Assembly (NCBI GenBank): GCA_900319225.1 | Contig: ONNV01000003.1 | Span: forward strand, 274,710 to 338,709 | Origin: an uncultured Prevotellaceae bacterium | Lineage (GTDB): Bacteria; Bacteroidota; Bacteroidia; Bacteroidales; Bacteroidaceae | Length of the DNA: 64,000 bases | Reading direction: 5' to 3' | Shown: positions 8,675 through 17,617 of the stretch, one piece after another | How positions within the stretch are numbered: position 1 is the stretch's first letter | Layout of the letters: every line of letters begins with the position of its first letter | Notes under the pieces: model-generated | The model's database searches: none | The model's input: the letters and a program-made list of their open reading frames with translations, nothing else | Told to the model about the DNA's origin: nothing | Translations under genes and position numbers: made by a program

Positions 8675-9434
8675 TAGTTCCTGTAAGTTTGTCAAGTGAC
8701 TCGGCCTTGGTTATCAGGACCGATGACACTCCCGCCTGCAGTGCGTTGAAAGCGTTCTGTATCTTGGGAATCATACCGCCGCTTATGGTGCCGTCCTGTA
8801 CCAGACGCGGGAAATCATAGTATGATATATAGGGAATCACGCTGTTGTCATCATCCTCATGCATGAGCACACCCGGTTTCTCAAAGCAGAATATCAGGGT
8901 TACCTTGAACAGGCGTGCCAATGCCTTGGCGGCCTCACCGGCTATGGTATCGGCATTGGTATTGAGCAGCTGGCCCTTTCCGTCATGTGTAAGCGGAGCC
9001 AGCACGGGAACTATACCCTTCTCAATGATCGATGCAAGGAACTCGGCATTCACCTCCTTGGGGTCACCTACAAATCCGTAGTCAATCTCCTTGACGGGGC
9101 GCTTATCGGAGCGCATCACGTTGCAGTCTGTACCGGTCAGACCGATGGCGTTGATACCCTCGGCCTGCAGTTTGGCCACGATATTCTTGTTTACCAGACC
9201 ACCGTAGACCATTGTCACTACGTCAAGCATATCGGCATCGGTTATACGGCGTCCGTCAACCATCTTGCTCTCTATGCCCAGACGGGTGGCCATGGCTGTT
9301 GCGGAACGGCCTCCGCCGTGTACCAGCAGTTTCTTACCGGGTATGGCCTTGAAATCAGTGAGCAGACGCTCCAATGTCTCGGGCTGCTCAACAATCTTGC
9401 CGCCCACCTTTACTATGACAAGTGACTCTTTCAT
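8661..9434 (-). CDS. argB: acetylglutamate (N-acylglutamate) kinase, 257 aa
   Basis: Second step of arginine synthesis: phosphorylates the gamma-carboxyl of N-acylglutamate. It has the amino acid kinase motifs KVGGKIVE at the start, LLVHGGGRSATA (about 36-47), a central NTNADTIAGEAA box and the C-terminal GGMIPKIQNA. In Bacteroides the pathway is known to run on N-succinyl rather than N-acetyl intermediates, so the substrate may be N-succinylglutamate; that is inference here. It is the last gene of topA-aroK-argB (4-base gap after aroK) and lies far from the other arg genes at 49-54 kb. Confidence 0.94.
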   Translation of the reverse strand: MKESLVIVKVGGKIVEQPETLERLLTDFKAIPGKKLLVHGGGRSATAMATRLGIESKMVDGRRITDADMLDVVTMVYGGLVNKNIVAKLQAEGINAIGLTGTDCNVMRSDKRPVKEIDYGFVGDPKEVNAEFLASIIEKGIVPVLAPLTHDGKGQLLNTNADTIAGEAAKALARLFKVTLIFCFEKPGVLMHEDDDNSVIPYISYYDFPRLVQDGTISGGMIPKIQNAFNALQAGVSSVLITKAESLDKLTGTTIAL

Positions 9435-9438
9435 ATGG

Positions 9439-9975
9439 TCAGTCTTTATTAAGATTCAAAAGGTTTTCAATGTATTCTATTGTCTCAGATATCTGGTCAC
9501 GGCTCTCCAGACGGTCACCGGGGCAGATGTACTGTGCCCGCAGGTATCCCGGCTCACGGCGCTTGGTCTCGGACTCTATGAACAGGGCCAACTCATCATC
9601 GGTCTTGGATGCTATGAGCGGACGCTGTGAACGGGCGGTCTTGAGACGGCTGAGCAGGGTTTCATTACTGCATTTAAGATAAACTGTCTGTCCCTGAGAG
9701 AGCATGTAATCCATGTTATCGCCTATGAGTGGGGTAGATCCGCCGCATGATACTATCACGTTGTCAAACTCACCCACCTCACGCAGCAGACGGCTCTCAA
9801 TCTCACGGAACCCCTGCTCACCGCGTGTGGCGAATATCTGGCTCACGCTCTTCATGAAGCGTGACTCTATGTACTGGTCCAGGTCTATGAATGACACGCC
9901 CAGATGCGCGGCCAACGCCTTGCCCAGGGTTGTCTTGCCGGCTCCCATGAAGCCCATCAGGAAGACCCTAACCAT
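9439..9975 (-). CDS. aroK: shikimate kinase, 178 aa
   Basis: Phosphorylates shikimate to shikimate-3-phosphate in the chorismate pathway. The P-loop GFMGAGKTTLGK is at residues 8-19. The shikimate-binding aspartate and arginines appear in FIDLDQYIE and GEQGFREIESRLL, with the Walker B-like CGGST at about 78-82. The lid RSQRPLI follows. The length is normal. It lies two bases after topA and four before argB, so the three are one transcript. Confidence 0.95.
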   Translation of the reverse strand: MVRVFLMGFMGAGKTTLGKALAAHLGVSFIDLDQYIESRFMKSVSQIFATRGEQGFREIESRLLREVGEFDNVIVSCGGSTPLIGDNMDYMLSQGQTVYLKCSNETLLSRLKTARSQRPLIASKTDDELALFIESETKRREPGYLRAQYICPGDRLESRDQISETIEYIENLLNLNKD

Positions 9976-9977
9976 AC

Positions 9978-12308
9978 TTATTTCTTGGTCTTGAATATAC
10001 GGCGCTTGGGGGCGGAACCGGTCTTCTCAATCTGGCGCTTTATGATCTCCTGGCACTCCTCCTCAGTGAGTGTGGTGGGATCAGAGCTCTTGGGAATCTT
10101 GTAGTTGCTTCCCTGATAAGCTATGTAAGCACCGTAACGGCCGTTCATGATCTCCATGTCAGGATTGCCCGGGAATGTCTTGAGCACCTTTTTGGACTCA
10201 CTCTCACGCTTGGTTACAATCAGCTTCACAGCCTCGTCAAGTGTGATGGTAAGAGGATCGGCCACACCGCCTATGGATACATAGAACTTGTCATGACGGA
10301 TGTAAGGACCGAAACGGCCTGTACCTACGCTCACCTCCTGGCCCTCAAACTCACCCAGTGTACGCGGCAGACGGAACAGCTCCAGAGCCTCATCCAGTGT
10401 GATGGTCTCAATTGTCTGACCCTTTTTCATCTGTGCAAAACGGGGCTTGTCCTCATCCTCGGCGCTGCCTATCTGTACGATGGGGCCGTAACGGCCAATC
10501 TTTACCGATACAGGCTTGCCCGATATGGGATCGGTACCCAGGATACGCTCGCCAACCTTGTGCTCGTTCTTGAGCGTCATGGCGCTGTTTACGGCCGGGC
10601 TGAACTTGTCATAGAAGGTGCTGATTACGCTCTTCCACTGCTTGTCACCCTCAGCTATATCATCAAACTCCTTCTCCACCTGAGCGGTGAAGTTGTAGTT
10701 CATAATATCAGGGAAATACTCTATCAGGAAGTCATTTACCACCATACCTATGTCTGTAGGTACAAGTTTTGACTTCTCTGTTCCGTAAACCTCAGTTACG
10801 GTCTGCTCCTTTATCTCACCGTTCTCCAGACGCAGCATGTCGCACTCGCGCTTGCTGCCCTCAATATCCTCACGCAGCACATACTCACGCTGCTGGATGG
10901 TACCGATTGTAGGAGCGTATGTTGACGGACGTCCTATACCCAGCTCCTCCATCTTATGTACAAGAGCGGCCTCATTGAAACGCTGCGGATGCTGTGTGAA
11001 ACGCTCAAAAGCCGATATCTGGTTGAACTCCAGGTTCTGGCCCTTCTTGAACTCCGGCAGGCCCTGTACCTCCTGTGAATCGGCCGAGTCATCATCACGG
11101 CTCTCACGGTAAACGCGCAGGAAACCGTCAAACTTGATTGTCTCGCCGGTAACGGTGAACTCACCGTCAATCTTGGGTGATGTGATGGAAACAGTGGTCT
11201 TCTCTATCTCGGCATCGGCCATCTGGGATGCGATGGTGCGTTTCCAGATAAGCTCATAGAGGCGTTTCTCAGGGGCTGTACCGTCTATTGAGTGGTTCTC
11301 CATATATGTAGGACGGATAGCCTCATGAGCCTCCTGTGCGCCCTTGGCTTTCTGGGTGTACTGACGGCTCTTTACATACTCGTCACCCATGGACTCGGAT
11401 ATGACCTTACGGCATGAGTCTATGCAGAGGGTTGACAGGTTCACGGAGTCAGTACGCATGTATGTGATCTTACCGGACTCATACAGACGCTGTGCAAGCA
11501 TCATGGTCTGCATTACGGTAAATCCGAACTTTCGGGTTGCCTCCTGCTGCATGGTCGATGTGGTGAACGGGGCTGCAGGCAGTTTCTTGAGCGGCTTGGT
11601 GGTGATGTCCTTTACCTTGAACTCTGCACCGTTGCACTTCTCAAGGAATGCATAGGCCTCTTTCTTGGTCTTGAATCGGCCGTTATACTCGGCGCGGACC
11701 TCACTGCCGCCTTCCAGACGGAATGTACCTACTACGCGGTATGAAGCCTCGGGGACAAAGTTCTTGATCTCACGCTCACGCTCTACTATAAGACGTACGG
11801 CAACAGACTGCACACGTCCGGCAGAGAGTGACGGCTTAACCTTACGCCACAGGATGGGTGACAGCTTGAAACCTACTATGCGGTCCAGGACACGGCGTGC
11901 CTGCTGGGCGTATACCAGGTTGGTATCTATATCACGCGGGGTCTCAATGGCGTGGAGTATGGCGTTCTTGGTAATCTCGTGGAATACTATACGTTTGGTG
12001 TTCTCAGGCTTGAGTCCCAGGGTCTCAAACAGATGCCAGCTTATGGCCTCTCCCTCACGGTCCTCATCGGATGCCAGCCAGACCATCTGGGCTTTAGCGG
12101 CTGCGTCCTTGAGTTCGCTTACAACCTTCTTCTTATCGGTAGGGATCTCATATATGGGTTCAAACGTGTCTATGTTTATGCTCAGGTCCTTTTTCTTGAG
12201 ATCACAGATGTGTCCGTAACTTGACATTACCTTGTAATCCGGTCCCAAAAACTTCTCGATTGTCTTGGCCTTGGCCGGAGACTCAACAATTACCAGATTT
12301 TTCTGCAT
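9978..12308 (-). CDS. topA: DNA topoisomerase I, 776 aa
   Basis: Type IA topoisomerase that relaxes negative supercoils. The N-terminal TOPRIM domain has the acidic DEDREGEA motif. The 5Y-CAP-like active site is ITYMRTDS with the nucleophile Tyr283. The C-terminal part contains repeated TOPRIM-C segments (GRYGPIVQIG, GRFGPYIRH, GRYGAYIAY) instead of four-cysteine zinc fingers, the usual layout in this phylum. The tail is lysine/arginine-rich (RRIFKTKK). First gene of topA-aroK-argB; a TACTTTTG box lies 36 bases upstream. Confidence 0.96.
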   Translation of the reverse strand: MQKNLVIVESPAKAKTIEKFLGPDYKVMSSYGHICDLKKKDLSINIDTFEPIYEIPTDKKKVVSELKDAAAKAQMVWLASDEDREGEAISWHLFETLGLKPENTKRIVFHEITKNAILHAIETPRDIDTNLVYAQQARRVLDRIVGFKLSPILWRKVKPSLSAGRVQSVAVRLIVEREREIKNFVPEASYRVVGTFRLEGGSEVRAEYNGRFKTKKEAYAFLEKCNGAEFKVKDITTKPLKKLPAAPFTTSTMQQEATRKFGFTVMQTMMLAQRLYESGKITYMRTDSVNLSTLCIDSCRKVISESMGDEYVKSRQYTQKAKGAQEAHEAIRPTYMENHSIDGTAPEKRLYELIWKRTIASQMADAEIEKTTVSITSPKIDGEFTVTGETIKFDGFLRVYRESRDDDSADSQEVQGLPEFKKGQNLEFNQISAFERFTQHPQRFNEAALVHKMEELGIGRPSTYAPTIGTIQQREYVLREDIEGSKRECDMLRLENGEIKEQTVTEVYGTEKSKLVPTDIGMVVNDFLIEYFPDIMNYNFTAQVEKEFDDIAEGDKQWKSVISTFYDKFSPAVNSAMTLKNEHKVGERILGTDPISGKPVSVKIGRYGPIVQIGSAEDEDKPRFAQMKKGQTIETITLDEALELFRLPRTLGEFEGQEVSVGTGRFGPYIRHDKFYVSIGGVADPLTITLDEAVKLIVTKRESESKKVLKTFPGNPDMEIMNGRYGAYIAYQGSNYKIPKSSDPTTLTEEECQEIIKRQIEKTGSAPKRRIFKTKK

Positions 12309-12343
12309 GATATTCTATTAATGGTTAAGCCCTAAGGGCGCGG

Positions 12344-12351
12344 CAAAAGTA
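12344..12351 (-). promoter_or_regulatory. -7 box (TACTTTTG) for topA-aroK-argB
   Basis: A minus-strand TACTTTTG, 36 bases before the topA ATG, placed directly after the terminator hairpin of the upstream operon. A pyrimidine-rich stretch stands at the -33 position. Confidence 0.5.
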
Positions 12352-12372
12352 GAACAAAAAACAGATATAGAA

Positions 12373-12410
12373 AAGGTGGAAAGAGATAAAATATTCACTC
12401 TTTCCACCTT
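12373..12410 (-). terminator. intrinsic terminator of the SpmAB/ybeY/TPR/barrel operon
   Basis: AAGGTGGAAAGAG (12373-12385) and CTCTTTCCACCTT (12398-12410) are perfectly complementary over 13 bp with a 12-nt AT-rich loop. On the minus strand a TTTTC stretch follows. It lies about 100 bases beyond the barrel gene stop and just before the topA promoter. Confidence 0.75.
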
Positions 12411-12447
12411 ATTAATTATAAATTAATAAAAAAAGACGAGCTGCAAC

Positions 12448-12497
12448 AGGGACAGTCCCCCTGTGTCATTTCAAAATGTCACAGGGGGACTGTCCCT
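12448..12497. repeat. 24-bp palindrome with 2-nt loop, GGGACWGTCCC type
   Basis: The arms 12448-12471 and 12474-12497 pair over 24 bases with one T-T mismatch and only two unpaired bases between them, so a DNA cruciform or a very tight RNA hairpin. Each arm contains GGGACAGTCCC-like sequence. The same palindromic motif occurs at 27248-27327. It sits between the barrel gene stop and its terminator. Confidence 0.9.
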
Positions 12498-12507
12498 AAT
12501 GGGTCAT

Positions 12508-14151
12508 TCAAAACCTGTAGGTAGCGCCAACAAGTATGCTAGGCTTTATAGCGCGATACCCTGCATAGTAATACCAGTCGCCACCCGCAAGACGGCTGCC
12601 GGTAAGATAGAATGACAGGTTGGGGCGGAAATCATAGTCAACCGTAAGGGCCAGGTCATTGATCATGGGCATACGCTCACCCGCCTGCTTGCGGAATGTC
12701 ATCATGCGGTATGTGAGCATGGCGTCCAGTCCCGGCATTATATTCACCTTACCGAACAGCGATCCGTCAAACACCGGCTTGAATGCCAGGTTTCCGGGCT
12801 TATAATGACCTGTATATCCGTTGATTGTCATATCCATCTTAACCTGGGCGCGGTCAGCGAACTGCATATCGGCATCCACACGCAGATAGAATACATCCAG
12901 TGCTTCCTGATCCAGCATTGAGGATACTATAAGACTGTCACTTACGGTCTGGAAAAGCTCATCGGCAGTATGGCGGTAACCTCCCTTACCGGAGAGTGTG
13001 AGCCATGTACCCTGGCTGTATGATGCGCCTATCCATGCGTCAAACAGAGTGTAGCCGTCCTTAATGCGCTTGGCCTCAGACCAGTAAGGTGACAAACCTG
13101 CAAGCGTGCGCATGCTGTTGTCAATAATACCGCCGGTAACGCCCGATGTAAGACTGACACTCTCGTTTACGCTGTATGACGCGGTTACCATGGGTGACAT
13201 GAGGAACTTGCAGCCGGCTCCGTTACGGAAATCCAGGTTAAGTCCCAGGTTGGCATCCAGGTTACCCCATGAGTTCTTCCAATACGGAGTGATGGTGACG
13301 GCGGTAAAGTCTGAGTAGTTGCAACCGTACACGCCCTGCCAGTCATACGCGGCACTCTTCTGGCGGTATTCCAGTCCGCCTATACCTCCAATTGCACGGA
13401 CAGGCATTGAGATTCCGGCCTCAAGACGCAGCAGACGCTCGCTGTTGTCCCTTCTGGTACCGGCCAGTTTAAGACCGTTACGGGAGAGCCACTCCATTCC
13501 CAGGCTGGCATGCCACCCTATGCTGTCAATCTCTCCGGCACCCCATACGCCCAGACTCTCACGTCCTGTGTTCTGCATCAGCTTGCTTATATCCTCCATG
13601 GCGGGAGTAAGGGCTGTACCGGGTCTGTAATTGAAATGGGAGTGACCCAGCGATGCATCGGCACCAAGGGTGAACTGATCAAAACGGTGTGAGTAATCCA
13701 CATCAAGATCACCGTTCATCATCCTTGATTTCCATTTGCCGTCAGGCTTGGTAGCCCACGCATCCATCAGTCCGTAGACCTTGAGCTCATCACGGTCCGA
13801 TATACGCCAGTTAAAGTCCAGCAGGCCGTCATGCACGTTCCTAAGGCCCCAGCCAAAGCGTACCAGACCCTGGTATCGGGCCACGGTTACATCATCCGAG
13901 CTCTCTAAGAACGCACCCATGGGAGCACGCTTGAGGCTCTGCATGGGATTGGGCTCGGTAAGGTAGCTCACCTGGACAGCCTTGCGCTCCGATACCGGTT
14001 TCTGCGGTACCGGCATTATCTTCTCTGTCTTGGTGACGGTGGGGTTATATGCACCCTCAATGGTCAGTGACCTGGAGGGGAGTCCGTCCTGTCCATATGC
14101 TGCCGTACAGCATACAGCACCCAATATTGCCAGTATAGTATTTCTCATCAT
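12508..14151 (-). CDS. predicted outer-membrane beta-barrel protein, 547 aa
   Basis: I do not recognise a named family. A signal peptide (MMRNTILAILGAVCCTAAYG) leads into a conserved-looking periplasmic segment (SLTIEGAYNPTVTKTEKI, then a proline-rich part). The rest, from about residue 90, is alternating amphipathic strands rich in Tyr, Trp and Gly, ending in ILVGATYRF with a C-terminal phenylalanine, typical of outer-membrane barrels. It has no plug domain, so it is not a full TonB-dependent receptor. Its start lies five bases after the stop of the giant TPR gene, which suggests the two proteins act together in the envelope. Function unknown. Confidence 0.8.
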   Translation of the reverse strand: MMRNTILAILGAVCCTAAYGQDGLPSRSLTIEGAYNPTVTKTEKIMPVPQKPVSERKAVQVSYLTEPNPMQSLKRAPMGAFLESSDDVTVARYQGLVRFGWGLRNVHDGLLDFNWRISDRDELKVYGLMDAWATKPDGKWKSRMMNGDLDVDYSHRFDQFTLGADASLGHSHFNYRPGTALTPAMEDISKLMQNTGRESLGVWGAGEIDSIGWHASLGMEWLSRNGLKLAGTRRDNSERLLRLEAGISMPVRAIGGIGGLEYRQKSAAYDWQGVYGCNYSDFTAVTITPYWKNSWGNLDANLGLNLDFRNGAGCKFLMSPMVTASYSVNESVSLTSGVTGGIIDNSMRTLAGLSPYWSEAKRIKDGYTLFDAWIGASYSQGTWLTLSGKGGYRHTADELFQTVSDSLIVSSMLDQEALDVFYLRVDADMQFADRAQVKMDMTINGYTGHYKPGNLAFKPVFDGSLFGKVNIMPGLDAMLTYRMMTFRKQAGERMPMINDLALTVDYDFRPNLSFYLTGSRLAGGDWYYYAGYRAIKPSILVGATYRF

Positions 14152-14156
14152 AAATA

Positions 14157-17100
14157 TCAGTCAAGTCTGTCTTCAATCATCTGTGCTATATCATCATTCT
14201 CTGTGTAGTTGGATTTAAGTGAAAGCAGGTATTGGCGTGCCTCCACATCCTTACCCTGTGACTTGTAGATGTCACTGAGCAGTATAAAGCTGCGGGCCAG
14301 CCAGTACATGTGCGGGGTGCCCTCCTTTATGAAATCCATAACCACCTTCTCGGCACCGGCGGCATCACCGCCGTCAAACAGCAGCTGGGCAAGCAGGTAG
14401 TCAGACTCGGCACCATACTGTGAGCGGGTATCCTTGGAGAGATCCTCCAGCAGCCCACGGGCATCACTCCTGTGGCTGCCACCCAGCAGAGCCTTGGCCT
14501 TGCGGTATTTGACCTCAGTAATCTGGTCGGCGGGGAGCTGTGCCTGCAGTGCCTTATCGGCATACATGAGCACCGCATCATCCTCATCTATCTTTCCGGC
14601 GCTGCTTACTATGCAGTAGAGGCTGCGTCTCTGGCGGTCCACATTGGTGGTCTTGTCATACAGGCGGATATAGGTATCCATGGCTGTCTCCCAGTCACCC
14701 ACTGACCATGCCATTGATGCCGCATGATCCAGTGCGCTCTCCGAGAAACGGCTGTTCTCATTGGCGGCCACACGCATAAAGCTCTCATATGCGTTGTCAT
14801 AATCATTCTCCTCCTCAAGCAGCAGGCCCTGATAGTACCATGCATTCACTACAAAGGCACCGTTGGGGAACTGAGCCAGGTAATCCTTGAAACGGGCCTT
14901 GGCATCGGCTTTCTGACCGCGGCTGAACAGGCCCTCGGCTGCGGTGTACATGAGTGAGTCACGCTCCGTAGCTGCAATGGGAGCCGCACCCTGTATATTC
15001 TGGGTATACTCAACATATGCATTCACGTCACCCTTCTCCACGTAGATGGATTTGAGGTCAACCAGCGCCGTACGGGCCTCATCACTGCCGGGATAGTTGG
15101 CAATGACCTCCTTATAGGCCTTGATGGCATCATCGTAGCGGTCAGTCTGGTAGTAGATAAGGGCGGTCTCGGCTGCGGCCTTACGTGCCAGGTCAGTTGA
15201 CGGGAAATCACTTATTATGCGTCCGAACACCTTCACGGCCTGCTCGGGTTTGTCAGTCTGCTGGTAGGCGCGTCCCTCCTCATACAGGGCCGATGCCAGA
15301 TAAGCCGACTGCGGATAACCCTCAATGAGACGCTCCAGATCCATTATCTTACCGTTATAGTTACGCTGCAGACCGCTTACCAGAGCTATCTGGTAGAGTG
15401 CATAGTCTCCAACTGAGCGGTTCAGGTTGATTGCCATGCTGTAGTACTCCTTGGCCTGGTCATACTGGCGGCGGTAGAACATGCAGTCCGCAGCACGCAG
15501 GCTTGCATCGGCCACGATATCACTGCCCAGTCCGGCACGTGACGATGCCTCTATCACATTCCTCATATAGCGGTATGACAGGTCATACTCCTTACGGTCA
15601 AACATCATGTAACCCATGGCGTAATTAGCCAGTCCGTTGCAGAGCGTAACCTTGTTCTGGGTGTATGCCAGATAACGCAGGTAGTCAGTCTCGGCACGTG
15701 ACATATCGGACAGTCTGTAGAAAGCCTCACCGCGCCAGAACGTGGCCTCAAGAGCCAGGTCATGACCGTAACGGTCCAGCGCTATCACCTGGGTGAGCAG
15801 GTCCGGCACATTGTCATACTGTCCGGCAGCCATCAGGTCCATGGCCTTGTTGTAGAGCAGCTGCATCTTGGCTGCCAGTATCGAGGCTCCGGGGTTCTTG
15901 ATCTTGTCTATCGATGCCAGCGCCACATCATAGCTGGTGGTGCTCATATAGACATCCACAAGGTAACTGCTTACCTGGTCGGCATATTTTGAACCGGGAA
16001 ACTCATTGAGGAAACGCTCAAATGACGTGACGGACTCAGCAAACGGTGAGTATGACGTCTCATGGATTATCATGGCGTAGTTGTAAAGGGCCTGCTCCCT
16101 TACTGACGGATTGCCGGGCAGTGAAGCGGCACGCTCAAACCAGATACGGGCCAGATTCTTGTCCTTCATCTCCAGTGCAGCCAAACCTATATGCAGGGCT
16201 GCGTTCTGTGCCATCTGGTCATCGGCATCGGCCACCTTTGAGAGATACTCAACGGCACCCTCCATATTGCCGGTGTTGAAACAGGCCAGACCCAGCAGGT
16301 ACATGTCATGACGTGCATCGGCACTTATGTCCTGAGCCACATAACTGGTAAGCAGATCTGCGGCCTTGGCGTAATCACCCTTGCGGTACCAGTACTCACC
16401 CAGTATGCGCTCGGCCTCGGCCTCAAGCACGGGATCATCGCTCTCGCTTACCATTCTCTGGGCGGTCTCAAATGCGGTCTTGTGGTCACCGTTTCCCTGC
16501 AGGTCGATATCGGCCAGATAGAGCTGTGCCTCACCGGCATGGGTGCCCTCAAGTGAGTTTTCAAAGCCCTCACGTGCCTTATCGGTCTTGCCGTTCACAT
16601 AATCCACGTATGCGTTGTAGAACACTATGTCATCATCCTCATCGGGAGCATCTACCATACGCTCCAGTATGCTCAGCTGCAGGTAACCCTCCTGGGTACG
16701 GCCGCAACGTATCAGCGATATGGCATTATGGCGTACCAGACGGCGGCAGTCGCGTTCATCAAGCAGCAGCGGGTCACACTCATCAAAGCACTCGATTGCC
16801 TGCTGATACTCATGGACCGAGAAGTGCGCCGACCCCATAAGAGCCAGCATCCTGTTGTTGTATATGGACTGCGGATACCTGCTCATGAACGTCTCAATGG
16901 CAGGCATAGCGGTAGTCAGGTCACGCTCGGCGGCTATAACCACCTGCATGAACTCAATCTCCTCTGTCTTGACCGGGCTCTCCGGTACGGCAACCTTAGC
17001 CCACTCATCCAGCACTGAGCCGGCAGCGCTGTAATCACCCTGGCTGAACAGGGTACGGCACTCGTCCAGCAGACGTGACCCGGTATCGGTAAGACGTCCC

Positions 17101-17171
17101 TGGGCAGCCACATCCGTGCCAAGTCCTGCTGCCAGCAACAGGCAAGCGGGCACAATAAGTATCTTTCTCAT
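14157..17171 (-). CDS. large secreted tetratricopeptide-repeat protein, 1004 aa
   Basis: The ATG at 17171 gives a clean signal peptide (MRKILIVPACLLLAAGLGTD, then VAAQ); the longer frame overlaps ybeY and is not needed. The mature protein is almost entirely TPR-like helix pairs. Examples are LYNYAMIIHETSYSPFAESV, YLVDVYMSTTSYDVALASID and YYQGLLLEEENDYDNAYESF, all spaced about 34-40 residues apart. There is no enzymatic motif. It is likely a periplasmic scaffold for the barrel protein encoded five bases downstream. It follows ybeY by four bases. Found as a pair with a barrel protein here; the biological role cannot be deduced from the sequence. Confidence 0.85.
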   Translation of the reverse strand: MRKILIVPACLLLAAGLGTDVAAQGRLTDTGSRLLDECRTLFSQGDYSAAGSVLDEWAKVAVPESPVKTEEIEFMQVVIAAERDLTTAMPAIETFMSRYPQSIYNNRMLALMGSAHFSVHEYQQAIECFDECDPLLLDERDCRRLVRHNAISLIRCGRTQEGYLQLSILERMVDAPDEDDDIVFYNAYVDYVNGKTDKAREGFENSLEGTHAGEAQLYLADIDLQGNGDHKTAFETAQRMVSESDDPVLEAEAERILGEYWYRKGDYAKAADLLTSYVAQDISADARHDMYLLGLACFNTGNMEGAVEYLSKVADADDQMAQNAALHIGLAALEMKDKNLARIWFERAASLPGNPSVREQALYNYAMIIHETSYSPFAESVTSFERFLNEFPGSKYADQVSSYLVDVYMSTTSYDVALASIDKIKNPGASILAAKMQLLYNKAMDLMAAGQYDNVPDLLTQVIALDRYGHDLALEATFWRGEAFYRLSDMSRAETDYLRYLAYTQNKVTLCNGLANYAMGYMMFDRKEYDLSYRYMRNVIEASSRAGLGSDIVADASLRAADCMFYRRQYDQAKEYYSMAINLNRSVGDYALYQIALVSGLQRNYNGKIMDLERLIEGYPQSAYLASALYEEGRAYQQTDKPEQAVKVFGRIISDFPSTDLARKAAAETALIYYQTDRYDDAIKAYKEVIANYPGSDEARTALVDLKSIYVEKGDVNAYVEYTQNIQGAAPIAATERDSLMYTAAEGLFSRGQKADAKARFKDYLAQFPNGAFVVNAWYYQGLLLEEENDYDNAYESFMRVAANENSRFSESALDHAASMAWSVGDWETAMDTYIRLYDKTTNVDRQRRSLYCIVSSAGKIDEDDAVLMYADKALQAQLPADQITEVKYRKAKALLGGSHRSDARGLLEDLSKDTRSQYGAESDYLLAQLLFDGGDAAGAEKVVMDFIKEGTPHMYWLARSFILLSDIYKSQGKDVEARQYLLSLKSNYTENDDIAQMIEDRLD

Positions 17172-17175
17172 TCTG

Positions 17176-17604
17176 TCAGAATTGTTTCTTATACCACATA
17201 TCCAGGGCGCGGTTCTCGGCAGCCTCCATGATTGCACGTTCACCGCGTCCCTTGTCATTGATGCCGCACAGGTGCAGCACCCCGTGAATGATCACTCTCA
17301 TCAGTTCCTTATCCATAGACGTACGGAACTTGGAACTGTTACTCTCTACAGTGTCCAGACTTATGTACATGTCACCGCTCACAATACCCGGCTCACTGTA
17401 ATCAAACGTAATGATATCGGTATAATAGTCATGTCCCAGGAACTGGTTGTTGACCTCAAGTATACGCTCGTCATTACAGAATATATAGTTCAGGTTACCC
17501 ACCTTACGGCCGTCATAAGTGGCAGCCACGGCGGCAATCCAAGCCTTGACCGCCTTCTTGTCCAGACGGGGCAGCTTTACGTTTTCAGTTATGAACTCTA
17601 TCAT
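17176..17604 (-). CDS. ybeY: endoribonuclease YbeY (rRNA maturation factor), 142 aa
   Basis: Single-strand RNase needed for 16S rRNA 3'-end maturation and ribosome quality control. The ATG at 17604 starts MIEFITENVK; the upstream in-frame extension is the reverse of the preceding gene's end and was dropped. Conserved parts are DEVNxxFL-like LEVNNQFLGHDYYTDIITF and the metal site HGVLHLCGIND. His107 and His111 are present but the position of the third metal ligand (+10) is Asp117, not His. The same Asp appears in the Bacteroidota YbeY sequences I remember. Spacing is 13 bases after the SpmAB-like gene and four before the TPR gene. Confidence 0.92.
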   Translation of the reverse strand: MIEFITENVKLPRLDKKAVKAWIAAVAATYDGRKVGNLNYIFCNDERILEVNNQFLGHDYYTDIITFDYSEPGIVSGDMYISLDTVESNSSKFRTSMDKELMRVIIHGVLHLCGINDKGRGERAIMEAAENRALDMWYKKQF

Positions 17605-17617
17605 GATATCTGTTTGG

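Noticed and set aside
11665-12219. Long plus-strand frames opposite topA, recG and dnaG
   Set aside because: These are shadow frames produced by codon bias of conserved genes; no independent evidence of coding.
12448-12497. A simple rho-independent terminator
   Set aside because: There is no T-tract directly after it on the gene strand; the stem at 12373-12410 is a better terminator.
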